From Paraescarpia echinospica (taxonomy: Eukaryota; Annelida; Polychaeta; Sabellida; Siboglinidae), in the NCBI GenBank assembly GCA_020002185.1, contig CM034537.1, positions 71,213,585 to 71,277,584 on the forward strand: a stretch of DNA of 64,000 nucleotides, in the 5' to 3' direction. The position numbers were made by a program, and so were the translations under genes. Positions 29,920-41,548 of the stretch are shown here, one piece after another. Under the pieces are notes generated by a model. That model was not told the DNA's origin and made no database searches. It was given only the letters and a program-made list of their open reading frames with translations. Every line of letters starts with the position of its first letter. The stretch's first letter is position 1.

Positions 29920-30490
29920 AAACTGACGTTGTAACGACGTTGTTTCGACGTCAGGCACCGACGTCGAAACAACGTCGAAAACACACTGGATTTGAAAGTT
30001 GTATCAACGTCGGGTATCGACGTTGTTCCGACGTTGTTCCGACGTCGGGTGACGACGTTGTTCCGACGTCGGGTGACGACGTTGTTCCGACGTCGGGTGA
30101 CGATGTTGTTCCGACGTCGGGTGACGATGTTATTCCGACGTCGGGTGTCGACGTTATTCCGACGTCGGGGACAACTTTGTTCCGACGTCGGGTGACGACG
30201 TTGTTCCGACGTCGGGTGACGACGTTGTTCCGACGTCGGGTGACGACGTTGTTTCGACGTCGGGTGACGACGTTGTTCCGACGTCGGGTGACGACGTTGT
30301 TCCGACGTCGGGTGACGACGTTGTTCCGACGTCGGGTGACGACGTTGTTCCGACGTCCGGTACCGACGTCGAAACAACGTCGATACCCGACGTCGGAACA
30401 ACATCAGTTACCGACGTCGTTCCGACGTCAGGTACCGACGTCGAAACAACGTTGAAAACAAGTTGTATCAACGTCAGGTGTCGGTGTCGT
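29920..30490. repeat. Left arm: 24-bp array of CGACGT units
   Basis: Around 14 copies of GTTGTTCCGACGTCGGGT followed by GACGAC, preceded and followed by inverted versions (GTCGAAACAACGTCG). Each unit holds the palindrome CGACGTCG. Period 24 gives spurious open frames (TTLFRRRV). Confidence 0.9.
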
Positions 30491-30499
30491 TCCATGTTG

Positions 30500-33400
30500 T
30501 ATCAACGGCTAGTTCGGGGAGCGTTTTTCTTGTAATGTAATTTTTGCCATGTTTCAAACTAGTATGCATAATTGGGCTCACTGTGGAGTTTACGATGAAC
30601 ATGCAGGTTCTAAGCTGAAGGGGAGACACCTCACCTAAAAAGTAAATAAAAAATACTGTATAGTCACCATATTCTGACAGCTTTCTATATTAGCTGTCAA
30701 TAAAGGTCACAAACTATCTAAACAAATTTATGGAATATCTTGGGAGTATTGTTATTTGTTCGAATTTATAACGGTATAATTGTGAAAAAAATATACTTTC
30801 AAATGTTTTAAGGTTTAGTGATGACTGGGACAACAAAAAATATCCATAATTGCGCAATAAAATAATACTATGTCAGCGTATCTATACAATTAAAAATAAA
30901 GATATTCATTATGTCGTGGTACAAATCATTCATTTTATTTCGTTTACCCGCGCTTATTTATGTAATTTTCCCATAGCATCACGACCCGTCGAGCTATCGA
31001 GACGCGGTCTTCTGCTCCGTGTTCGAAATGAAACAATTATTAAAATTTAATTAAAACACTACCAACTACACAAGCACGAATTTTATCTAGTTGTGAGCCT
31101 TCCGTCCACCACCTTCACCCCGGTCTGGTGCATATTTAAGGCATGCAGAGACGGCTGCAGTGACCTCTGTCTCCGTTCCGACCTGGTTCTTCAGGACACT
31201 TGCTGAAACATAATATTCATCACAGGATTGAAATCGTGTACGTTTGAATATCACACCCTTTAAGCATAATCAATATAATTTTGTTGTGCCCATATGGTAG
31301 AGAAGGTCTTACTGAGTAAAAAAATATGCTGACATTTTTTCTGACCGATTTCCATGGTAACAAGCAAAACGGCCGCCAAAATACAGCACATCTGAAAATT
31401 GTAAACTTTGGAAGTACCAATGATATGGCAATCTGGCTTGGATTGTCGTGAATTTTCAAACTATGTAATTGTGAATGTAACAATTTTGGACACATTTTGG
31501 CATATTACACCAAAGACAAAGCATAAAACCAAAATGTTTTTATACAGATTGTTGAGATTATTAGAGTACGCAGTAATCCAAACCAAACAAAGAATGATCG
31601 CATTGATTGCTTGTAAGAGCCACACCTCATCCATCAATAAACGTGTTTTAGAGATGTGTAATTGTTATAAAAGGTATCTTTGAAACATACAAAACTACTG
31701 AAATATGCAAGAAATGCATTTTAAGTATTTTTTCTCAGAAGCCATCATTCTAGCTGTCATATATCCTCTTAATTCTGGAATTAGATATAGTTTATCAAGC
31801 TATACTGAAACTTTGTTTTTGTGAACAAATTTTGACACACTAAATAAATTCATTATGCTTGATTCACCAATCTGCATGCTCCATTAATCCAGCCAACAAT
31901 CATTGGTAAATGTGAAATAGAAAGAATTACACTGATCACTGATGTATGGCTTAGGTAGGTGTAATCATTTACTATGTTAGACATGCATGTTTCTTACCTC
32001 TTTGGTTTGGTGACAAAGCAAGTGATGTTAGTGATGGTAGCTGCTTCATAGGAGGTTTCGGCAAGAAGACCTTACCTTAGAGGTATCAAAGATTGAAACA
32101 AAAATAAAAAAACACAAACTTACGGGTTTACTAAAAAGGCATTCTTTTGAATTATTGAAGTAGCTGATTATGAATGAATATGGTAACTTGTGAAATCCAA
32201 TTGCAGTGCTGACATTTAGCATTCAACGCAAGATGTTTGAGAGAACAGAAGTACTTACTACAACTTTCCCTTGTACTCTTCAGAGTGACCTCCTGGTCGG
32301 AGCTAGACTCGTCGAGAGAATCTGGAAAAGTATAACTCTCATTATACATGTACATATATTTTCATATAACTACTTCTTTTAGTAAGTATTGCTATTCAGT
32401 GCTTCACGTTAGAAAAAAATCAGGCGAGCGATAAACCGCTCGCCTAAATATGCCAAATAATTTAGGCGAGCGATTTATTAGTTTTGTTTTTAACCAAATG
32501 GTGATGTTCGTTTTTCGGTCTTGTGATGCAACTGCCCAGTCGTGTCATGGCGTATTCGGGGCTAGCTGCAGCGGTATCTGTTATATAAGGTTAATTTGAA
32601 CAGGTTAGTTCGAAACATCAAGCTTTTGGCATAACTTAAAAAGATACATATTGACGAAGAGATATTTAACTGACACAGGAAGTATAGCGATATGATTAAG
32701 TCGTTTTTGGGACGAAGTCCGATGAACGCTTTTTGTCTGCACTGGCCACCGCCACACAAGGACACTGGGATCGCGATATTACCTACCTATAATAAATTTA
32801 AACATACCAGTCATACAATCTGTGTATGTCTTCCTCTTTGTTTTCCTCTTCTCATCCTTATCGCTGACGTTAAGGTGAAATCATATCGATCGCACTCCTT
32901 TTTATCATCTGAAATGAAACAATGGTGAATTTATTCCAATGCACAGTAAAACAATCACAAATCTATATTTTGCAAAGCCCAACCTGATTTGGATACCAAA
33001 AACCATTTAAACGCCTAAAGTCACCAGGATATATATATAATGACATAGTATTGCCAGAGAAGTAACTGTCACAGATTTCAAAATGTAATTAACTCTAATA
33101 ACAAACTTTGAATAAATACATGTCAAAATATGTTAGCGACATGTTATTTAAAATCAAGGTTTTGTATGTCATTTATAACGATTAAACGTCAGGTCACACA
33201 TTGTGAGAAATGCAATTTAGCTAGGCACAGGGTTCAAATTACTGTCACATTTGCAACTACAGTCACAACTTGGAGCCACACAGTTACCTGATGTTATCTT
33301 GCATTTGACCAAAGGGAACTGCAACCACTGGTCAGTTGGTGTCGCCTGCTCTCTTTATCTTATGTTTGTGGCATCTTTGACGGGTGGCCAATAAACCATC

Positions 33401-34240
33401 CTCTTCTCCCTGTTGATCCAGCAGTGTGTAGGGGTCATTAAAATACCATTAGTAAGCAGAGGCAGAAGTAATGGGCCCTGGGCCAGTCACTGCCCATGCA
33501 GCTCAGCCTCACATCCATGCCTAAAGCTGTGAGCACTGACCATTTCAAACTAGCCAATGGGTAACTCTCATAATCCCACCGCTACTTAACTACAGGGGTT
33601 AGGACACTGTTAGACTTCCTGCTTGGTTACAGACGAAAAAAAGTGCAGTATATTTTTGAGAAATGATTCTTTACAATATTCACTTGTTCTGACATAAGTG
33701 CATTTGAGTAGTCAGATTTCTAGATGTGATTGTAGAAGCTGTTGACAGTAAAATGGTGTCTTTTTAGCTGATTTTATTAAGCGGAAGGGTATTTGGCAGC
33801 AACTTGGCTAGTTGACACTTTTGCCGGATTACTGCCTGCATCCATTTTGTAAATATTGACGGTTGTCATACATACAGGCATTTTGTAAGAGCTAGAAATA
33901 TTAGATTTTGACTAAACTCGACCAGCATGTCAATGAGATGATGACAACGGCAGGTGAGAAGTTTAATACAGTTTCCAGGTCACGTTTTCTTACAATCAGA
34001 CAAAATGTTAACATGGTCACCAATGGGAAAACTATCAGTGTGCTGACCCCTACAGCTTCTAAAATGACTACCATGTGTGTGTGTGACATGTGCCCCTGTC
34101 CACTGTGTACAACAGTCGACTTTCTACGTCCCCTTGAGAGCAATCTTATCTGACCGCCCTTTCTGTTATCTGCTAAGGGAGTAGAAAGATGTCACATTGT
34201 GCAGATGACTTGTGAAAGACCCAGCCTTGTCATATGTTAC
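30500..34240. other. Interior of the foldback element, no gene
   Basis: AT-rich sequence without coding motifs. A small hairpin lies at 32422-32445 (AGGCGAGCG, six-base loop, complement), with a third AGGCGAGCG at about 32464. Confidence 0.5.
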
Positions 34241-34246
34241 TACACA

Positions 34247-34328
34247 ATATAACATTAATTAATATAGAGTATATATATATAATATATATAATATATATAT
34301 ATATACTCTATATTAATTAATGTTATAT
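34247..34328. repeat. 82-bp AT-rich palindrome
   Basis: Arms read ATATAACATTAATTAATA then TAGAGTATATATAT and meet their complement around 34288. A near-perfect cruciform-forming palindrome. Confidence 0.9.
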
Positions 34329-34874
34329 AAAATGATATATATATATAATTTTGGAACATTTTGTGGAGAAAGGGTGGATACACTTAAGAGTGGTGACGTG
34401 TACATGGAAATCATATTTTGGACAAATTTATATAAATCTGGTTGTTTAAATTTTTCACGTCGGATAACAAGTACCAATTTGCCGTTTTTTGGAGAAAAAA
34501 TCTATAATTTGAAAAGTTTATTTGTGGTGATCATAATTTTTGGGTTGTTGATGCTAATTTGGGCATATCTTTCGAATGAACCTTTTGTTATCATTCGGTA
34601 TAGCTAGGGTTTAAAACCAATACATGGGTGAGTTTTGTTAACATTGTACCAATTGCAAAAAACGGACGAGATTGCATTCGTGGTCCATTATTTGAACCCA
34701 ATCCATGGCGGATGTGTACAACGTATATAAAACGTAATTCTCGACACATAGCTGGATGGTCACTGGCGGACGTGGCGATAGCGCAATATTGTTACGTTGT
34801 TGCTACGTATTGGTACACGTTCGTAGAATGCGTGTATAGAACGTACATATAAAAAGTAATTTATAACGTTACGA

Positions 34875-35580
34875 AACCATTACCAGTTTCCCCAGTTCCA
34901 CACTTGAATGAACAGGTGAATTCACGTGAATAGTCGATCCACTAGCACCGTACGTGCCAGTGTCCCCAGTTCCACACGTGAATGAACACTTGAATTCATG
35001 TGAATACACAATCCATTATGACCGTACCAGTTTCCCCAGTTCCACAAGTGAATGAACACATGAATTCGCGTGAATACTCGTTCTCCTACAACCGTACCAG
35101 TTTCCACAGTTCTACACGTGAACGAACCCCTGAATTCATGTGAATACTCATTCCGCTAGAACCGCACCAGTGTCCCCAGTTACACACGTGAATGAACATG
35201 TGAATTCACGTGATTAATCGTTCCCCTATAACCGTACCAGTTTCCCCAGTTACACACGTGAATGAACACGTTAATTCACGTGATTACTCGTTCCGCTAGA
35301 ACCGTACCAATATCCCCAGTTCTACACGTGAATGAACACTTGAATTTATGTGAATACACCTTCCACTACGACCGTACCAGTTTCCCCAGTTCCAAATGTG
35401 AAAAAACACGTGAATTCACGTGAATACTCGTTCCGCTAGAACCGTACATGTGTCCCCAGTTTCACACCTGAATGAACACCTGAATTCACACGGATACTCA
35501 TTCCGCTAGAACCGTACCAGTTTACCAAGTTCCACACGTGAACGAACACGTTAATCTCGTGATTACTCGTTCCCCTGGTC
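34875..35580. repeat. 70-bp minisatellite with internal palindromes
   Basis: About ten diverged copies carrying CCGTACCAGTTTCCCCAGTT, GTGAATGAACAC and the palindrome CACGTGAATTCACGTG or close variants. No open frame. Confidence 0.88.
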
Positions 35581-36229
35581 GATAAAATGCATGTGATTTA
35601 CTGGACGACACAATTATTAAGTATAAAAAGTTTGACAATTTTTATTGTACTGAAAATTGTATAAATGCTGTCTTTGAAAACACCACCCACGCCAATTCAA
35701 GCGGGACCAGACAATAAGCGGGACCGTTTAGAAACTATAAATAAAACTAAACATTTGCAATTGCATTTGAATAATCTAATTGGAAACATTTGCATTTGAA
35801 TATAATTTCAAACACTTAAATTGCATATTTGCATTTGACTAATCTAAAACACTTGCATTTGCATTTAAATGCCTTTAAATGCCATCGAGGGGGTGCTGTT
35901 GGAATTTTTTTGCCGCTGCGCCGCCTAGCTATTCCTGCATGGAATGGGGGCAGAAAACCATATATGTCTGCCCTCCAATTGTACACACTTTTACAGTAGA
36001 AAAAAATACACATTAGTCGTCTCATAAAATTTTAATTTCCACCCGCCACTGACGCTCGCCACAAGTACAAACATTCCCTTTCATATTTAATGGGGGGTGC
36101 AACCATATGTCTGCCGCTGGAGAAATTACAGCTAAGGAGGCATCTGCCAACTCTGCCTCCTGTTCCCCCGCCTATATGTTCATATGTTCCCCGTTTACAA
36201 AATCTTCGGTTTTAGCTGCCGACATGATT

Positions 36230-37249
36230 TAAACGTCGTGGCACCAGATGTCCATGTCCTTATAAAGTTGTTAACTACATTCGACGTCAAAACGACGCCC
36301 GCGCAGCGTTGATGACCCGACGTTATACATAGACACGGATTTGGTTGTCGACGTCATTTCAACGTCGTGATAACGTCAAGTTTCGATGCCCTTACAACGC
36401 TGATGACCTTACGTTTTCAAGACGTCAGTTTTGGTTGTCGACGTTATTTCAACGTCGTGATATCTTCGTGTTTCGACTTCCTTACCACATCGATGAGTTG
36501 ACGTTGTAAAGACGTCGGATTTGGTTGTTGACGTTATTTCAACATCGTGACAACGTCAAGTTTCGACGTCCTTACAACGCTGATTACCCGACGTTGTAAA
36601 TACGTTGAGTTTGGTTGTCGACGTAATTCCAATGTCATGATGACGTCGCGTTTCGACGTCCTTACAACGTCGATTTCAACGTTGTGATAACGTCTGTATT
36701 TCGACGTCCTTACAACGTTGATTATCCGACGTTGCAAAGACGTCGGGATTGGTTGTCGACGTGATTTCGACGTCGCGACAACGTCAGGTTTCGACGTCCT
36801 CACAACGTTGATTACCCGTCGTTGTAAAGACGTCGGGTTTGGTTGTCGACGTGATTTTAACGTCGTGATAACGTCGTGTTTCGACGTCCTTACAACGTCG
36901 ATGACCCGACGTTGTAAAGACGTCGGATTTGGTTGTCGACGTGATTTCAACGTCGTTATAACGTCGCGTTTCGACGTCGTCACAACGTTGATTACTCGAC
37001 GTTGTAAAGACGTCGTATCTGGTTGTCAACGTTATTTCAACGTCGTGGCAACGTCAAGTTTTCGACGTCCTTAAAACGTTGATTACCCAACGTTGTAGCG
37101 ATATCGGATTTGGTTGCCGACGTTATTTCAACGTCGTGACAACGTCTAGTTTCGACGTCCTTACAACGTTGAAGAAATGACGTTGTATATATGTTGTACG
37201 ACGTCGCGATGTATATTCAACCAATAATCGACGTCGTACGGACGTTGTG
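36230..37249. repeat. Right arm: 90-bp array of CGACGT/AACGTC units
   Basis: About ten diverged 90-bp units with TTTCGACGTCC, TTACAACGTTGAT, CCCGACGTTGTAAAGACGTC, GGTTGTCGACGT and ATTTCAACGTCG. Same core motif as the left arm but different period, so the arms are related in motif rather than strict mirror images. Confidence 0.88.
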
Positions 37250-37573
37250 TGCCCGCTGGGTAGTGTATGGTCGTGTAGCGGTATAATCCACCTTAGAAAG
37301 GAAGTGGAATTTGATAATCGAAAGATTCAGTGTTATTGTTTATTATGTTCTATTAAGATTTGGTTACGGGATTTCTTTATTCTGTTTATTTTGTTAATCG
37401 AGATATTTACCAAAAGAAAGATATCTTGTAATAAAGTTTATTAAATTTCCCTCGTTCTTTGTTGCTTGTTCACGAAAACCGTTCTTTCTCATATGCGTTG
37501 ACATTGATATATAAGAACCCTACTAGACTGAGCCATCTAGTGTACGGAGACCTCGCTAATCCGTGACACTACT

Positions 37574-38182
37574 GTAAAAGAAAAAGACTTAGGGCTGACA
37601 ATTAGTGCTGACATGAAGGTTTCAGAGCAGTGTGGAATTGCAGCTTCAAAGGGAAATCAAATCCTTGGATTGATTAGGCGAAATGTAGCATATAAAGAAA
37701 AAGAACTAATAATACCACTGTACAAAACAATAGTTAGGCCTCATTTAGAATATTGTATACAAGCGTGGAGGCCATACCGCAAGAAGGACATAGATATGCT
37801 AGAAAGAGTACAGAGGAGAGCGACTAAAATGATACCAAAACTGAAGGATCTTAGTTATGAAAAACGCCTAAAAGAATGTGGTTTAACAACACTAGAGACC
37901 AGGAGACTGAGAGGAGATCAGATAGAAGTGTTTAAAATATTGAATGGTTATGAAAATATTGATAGAAATATGTTTTTTTCAGTTAAGAAAGATAGAAAGA
38001 CTAGAGGACATGAAGTTACATTAGTAAAGGAGCAGTGTAGATTAGACGTGAGAAAGTTCTCATTTTCACAAAGGACTGTGAATGAATGGAACAGATTATC
38101 TGATGATTGTGTGGGTGCTAGTAGTGTGAATATGTTTAAAAATAAAATCGACACATACCTCAGAAGGGCTGGATATATGTAG
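37574..38182 (+). pseudogene. CR1 ORF2 C-terminal part, after the nested insertion
   Basis: Continues the RT frame from 28649: VKEKDLGLTISADMK, IVRPHLEYCIQAWRP, LERVQRRATKMIPKLKDLSY, SFSQRTVNEWNRLSDDCV, ending in a stop at 38182. Open throughout, in contrast to the 5' part. Confidence 0.88.
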
Positions 38183-38608
38183 ATAAAAGGGTTGGACTCT
38201 CGATAAGCCAAAGGGCTTCCTTGTCCACCTGCCATCTAAAGTTAATTCTCTGGATGGCAATCTTGTTAAATCTTGTTAAATCATTGTTGTTAAAATTAAG
38301 CAAAGGCGATAATCGGGCGATTGTTTATATAGATAGAGTCCTGCGTATTCGCTAGGGCGCGACGTAACCTAAATAAATAAATCGGTATTTAAATTAGGTC
38401 ACTACCTGTAATGTTAGCGTTCGTGGTAGGATAGATAGTCGGCTGTGTAATTGAAATCGTTTTGTATGGTTAACAAAACTGGAAACATAACCACACTGCA
38501 AATGAGCCAAGGAATGATTTATCTCCTTGTTTCATCTCACTAAGCGAGTAGCATCAATAACCAATTTTTCTGGCAATAAAACTGACGAAGAGACACGACT
38601 GTACATAC

Positions 38609-38743
38609 CTTGACATTAACTGTGAGGTAATTGGAGCCAATGGGGCGCCAGGGACTATTTCCATTGGTGAAGCCAGCGTTCTTGTCCACAGTCCACTGCA
38701 TAGGAGAGCGAGCTTCGTCATACCTCAGTTGTTGTTGGGTGAG
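38609..38743 (-). pseudogene. Inverted copy of heavy-chain exon 9
   Basis: Encodes the same residues as exon 9 ([15 protein letters not shown] onward), with acceptor GGCAG and donor GTATGT kept. There is no exon 10 downstream, so it cannot make a complete protein. Confidence 0.9.
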
Positions 38744-38772
38744 CTGCCATACAAGACAACACATCACTGATT

Positions 38773-40077
38773 AGAGATACACAAGTCCCCATCCTCCAGA
38801 TGGCACTACATACACAAGTCCCCATCCTCCAGAGGGCACTACATACACAAGTCCCCATCCTACAGATGGTACTACATACACCGCAAGTCCCCATCCTACA
38901 GATGGTACTACATACACCGCAAGTCCCCATCCTCCAGACGGCACTACATACACAAGTCTCCAGACGATACTACATACACAAGTCCCCATCCTCCAAATGG
39001 CACTACATACACAAGTCTCCAGACGGTACTACATACACAAGTCCCCATCCTCCAGAGGGCACTACATACACAAGTCCCCATCCTCCAGACGGTACTACAT
39101 GCACAAGTCCCCATCCTCCAGATGGCACTACGTACACAAGTCTGCAGACGGTACTACATACACAAGTCCCCATCGTCCAGATGACACTACATACACAAGT
39201 CCCCATCCTCCAGATGGCACTACATACACAAGTCTCCAGACGGTACTACATACACAAGTCCCCATCCTCCAAATGGCACTACATACACAAGTCCCCATCC
39301 TCCAGAGGGTACTACGTGCACAAGTCCCCATCCTCCAGAGGGTACTACGTGCACAAGTCCCCATCCTCCAGATGGCACTACATACACAAGTCTCCAGACG
39401 GCACTACATACACAAGTCTCCAGACGGTACTACATACACAAGTCTCCAGACGGTACTACATACACAAGTCTCCAGACGGTACTACATACACAAGTCCCCA
39501 TCCTCCACATGGCACTACATACACAAGTCCCCATCCTCCAGAGGGTACTACGTGCACAAGTCCCCATCCTCCAGAGGGTACTACGTGCACAAGTCCCCAT
39601 CCTCCAGATGGCACTACGTACACAAGTCTCCAGACGGTACTACATACACAAGTCCCCATCGTCCAGATGACACTACATACACAAGTCCCCATCCTCCAGA
39701 TGGCACTACATACACAAGTCCCCATCCTCCAGACGGCACTACATACACAAGTCCCCATCCTCCAGACGGTACTACATACACAAGTCCCCATCCTCCAGAC
39801 GGTACTACATACACAAGTCCCCATCCTCCAGACGGTACTACATACACAAGTCTCCAGACGGCAGTACATACACAAGTCTCCTTCCTCCAGACGGCACTAC
39901 ATACACAAGTCCCCATCCTCCAGACGGTACTACATACACAAGTCCCCATCCTCCAGATGGCACTACATACACAAGTCCCCATCCTCCAGATGGCACTACA
40001 TACACCAAGTCCCCATCCTCCAGACGGTACTACATACACAAGTCCCCATCCTCCAGATGGCACTACATACACACAGA
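38773..40077. repeat. 33-bp minisatellite, inverted copy, ~40 units
   Basis: Complement of the intron 8 array, about 1.3 kb. Besides 33-bp units it contains 26-bp units (ACAAGTCTCCAGACGG, missing seven bases of the long form) and two 35-bp variants (ACCGCAAGTCC), absent from the left array. Confidence 0.93.
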
Positions 40078-40439
40078 CAGGAAGACGGTTTTCCTGACGT
40101 ATTCATATTAACTAAGTTACATAAAATGTCCCAAACTCGTGGCATAATGTTATAAACCATCTATTTATGCCCATCTAACGTCCGGTATGAACTCTAAAAC
40201 TGTGACAAATGGGGATGGGACATAGATGAACCCCTGACTGGCATCAAAAGTTGATGGTCAAACTACACAAATATGTTTCAAAAGAAGCATGTTTGTCGCG
40301 TTTACATACTGGTAGCCAATACAGCAAAACACGTGAGCTATATTTGTTTACACCTACAGAAATGTAAACCTTTCGAGTAAATTTACCAACATGAATGTGG
40401 CTGCCCTGACAGGTCATCTCAACTATGCCAGGTGCGTAC

Positions 40440-40625
40440 CTTGGCGTTGCCAAACAGGCTGAACTTTGACGTGTCGACGGCCGTCAGATTGAGGTCGATC
40501 ATTCCGATCACTTCGCCGTAGTATGTGATGGGAGTGCCACGCAGCGTCATCAGAAGCATGTTCATTGCGTTCACGTACTCACTGCCCATACGACTCGCCA
40601 CGCGCGAGCTGTATATGTCACCAAT
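40440..40625 (-). pseudogene. Inverted copy of heavy-chain exon 8
   Basis: Full-length exon with both splice sites, but YYGEEIGM has become YYGEVIGM and KFNLFG is KFSLFG. Loss of the second Glu changes one of the most conserved positions of the family. Confidence 0.9.
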
Positions 40626-40952
40626 CTGCACAATCATAAACACATTCATTAGGCACGAATATCAGTGTTTACTATTTCCTGCTCTCAACTTTTACAGCCG
40701 GTAGGTGATTTTCTTTCTTTTACTATTTTCCAGGCAGAAAATATGTTTAGTAATAATTGTTTTCACAAAGTACTCTGAAAGCCTTATCAATAAAAGTAAC
40801 CCCTTTTTAATAAAAAGTAAAGTGTATTATAAAAAGTACTGAGTATACCGTAAACAGAATTCTGTAGAGTTGATCTATAGTTGGTAACATTGTCATAAGC
40901 GTCTGATAAAATATTTATATATAAACACAAAGAGAAAAGACAACTGACATGA

Positions 40953-41350
40953 GTGGAGTATATAGTGGAGTATATAGTGGAGTATGTAGTGGAGTATATA
41001 GTGGAGTATATAGTGGAGTATATAGTGGATTATATAGTGGAGTATAAAGTGGAATATGTAGTGGAATATGTAGTGGAGTATATAGTGGAGCATGTAGTGG
41101 AGCATGTAGTGGAGCATGTAGTGGAGCATGTAGTGGAGCATATAGTGGAGTATAAAGTGGAGTATACAGTGGAGTATATAATGGAGTACGTAGTGGATTA
41201 TGTAGTGGAGTATATAGTGGAGTATGTAGTGAAGTATATAGTGGAGTATGTAGTGAAGTATACAGTGGAGTATGTAGTGAAGTATATAGTGGAGTATGTA
41301 GTGAAGTATACAGTGGAGTATGTAGTGAAGTATATAGTAGAGTATATAGA
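40953..41350. repeat. 12-bp minisatellite, inverted copy
   Basis: Complement of the intron 7 array. Its exon-proximal end has alternating GTGGAGTATGTAGTGAAG units that the other copy lacks, so the two have diverged independently. Confidence 0.92.
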
Positions 41351-41363
41351 CCCCAGTACTGAC

Positions 41364-41548
41364 CATCCACATGGGCCATAAGGCCTTCTCCTTTGCGATG
41401 CTGCTTGTAATGAGTTTGTAGATGCAGCTACCAAGACAGTTGCCATCTATCTTGGTGAAGTCTCTGGCAGTCTTGATGTGGATGCCGGCTTGTTCACCGG
41501 CTTCCTTGTACTTCTGCATCACCTTCTCATCTCCGTCAGTCTCAAGGC
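41364..41548 (-). pseudogene. Inverted copy of heavy-chain exon 7, 11-bp deletion
   Basis: Same as exon 7 except that GTACCTGATCC is missing just after the acceptor, between CC and TTGAG. Spliced in the original phase this puts a TGA in frame at once. The rest of the exon, including the donor, is intact, with one Ser-to-Asn change. Confidence 0.92.

Larger units (their letters stand above)
29909..37260. mobile_element. Foldback-type DNA transposon, no transposase
   Basis: Ends are CCCAGCGGGCA at 29909 and its complement TGCCCGCTGGG at 37250-37260, with TA on each side (a TA target duplication; CTA/TAG extends the palindrome). Inside each end lies a CGACGT-rich tandem array, and the 5.7 kb between the arrays shows no transposase frame. 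Non-autonomous; superfamily not assigned. Confidence 0.75.
28650..37568. mobile_element. LTR-like insertion splitting the CR1 (possible solo LTR, itself interrupted)
   Basis: The CR1 RT frame is cut here and resumes in phase at 37574. The inserted unit begins TGTAGC and ends TGACA, flanked by CTGCT (28645-28649) and CTACT (37569-37573), a 5-bp target duplication with one mismatch. Without the foldback element inside it the unit is about 1.57 kb. A TATATAA (28954-28960) is followed by transcribed-looking sequence, and an AATAAA lies near the right end (about 37430). TG...CA ends, TATA and poly(A) signal suggest a solo LTR, but no partner LTR, gag or pol is present, so the class is an inference. 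Confidence 0.5.
23800..38281 (+). mobile_element. CR1-type LINE, split by a nested insertion
   Basis: Plus-strand element with ORF1 (25029-26390), ORF2 (from about 26495) interrupted at 28649 and resumed at 37574, stop at 38182 and a 3' end in tandem CTTGTTAAAT. The 5' boundary is uncertain: 24-25 kb is non-coding and may be its 5' UTR. ORF2 carries about four frameshifts, so the copy is dead. The same family's 3' tail sits at 1957-2080. Confidence 0.85.

Noticed and set aside
29847..30495. Arg-rich frames TTLFRRRV and acidic DVGTTSSP in the foldback arm
   Set aside because: Period-24 repeat artefacts with no start or family support.
38800..40155. Long open frames of HTQVPILQ / HKSPSSRR repeats on + strand
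   Set aside because: Antisense of the same minisatellite; frames are broken by 26-bp units and match no protein family.
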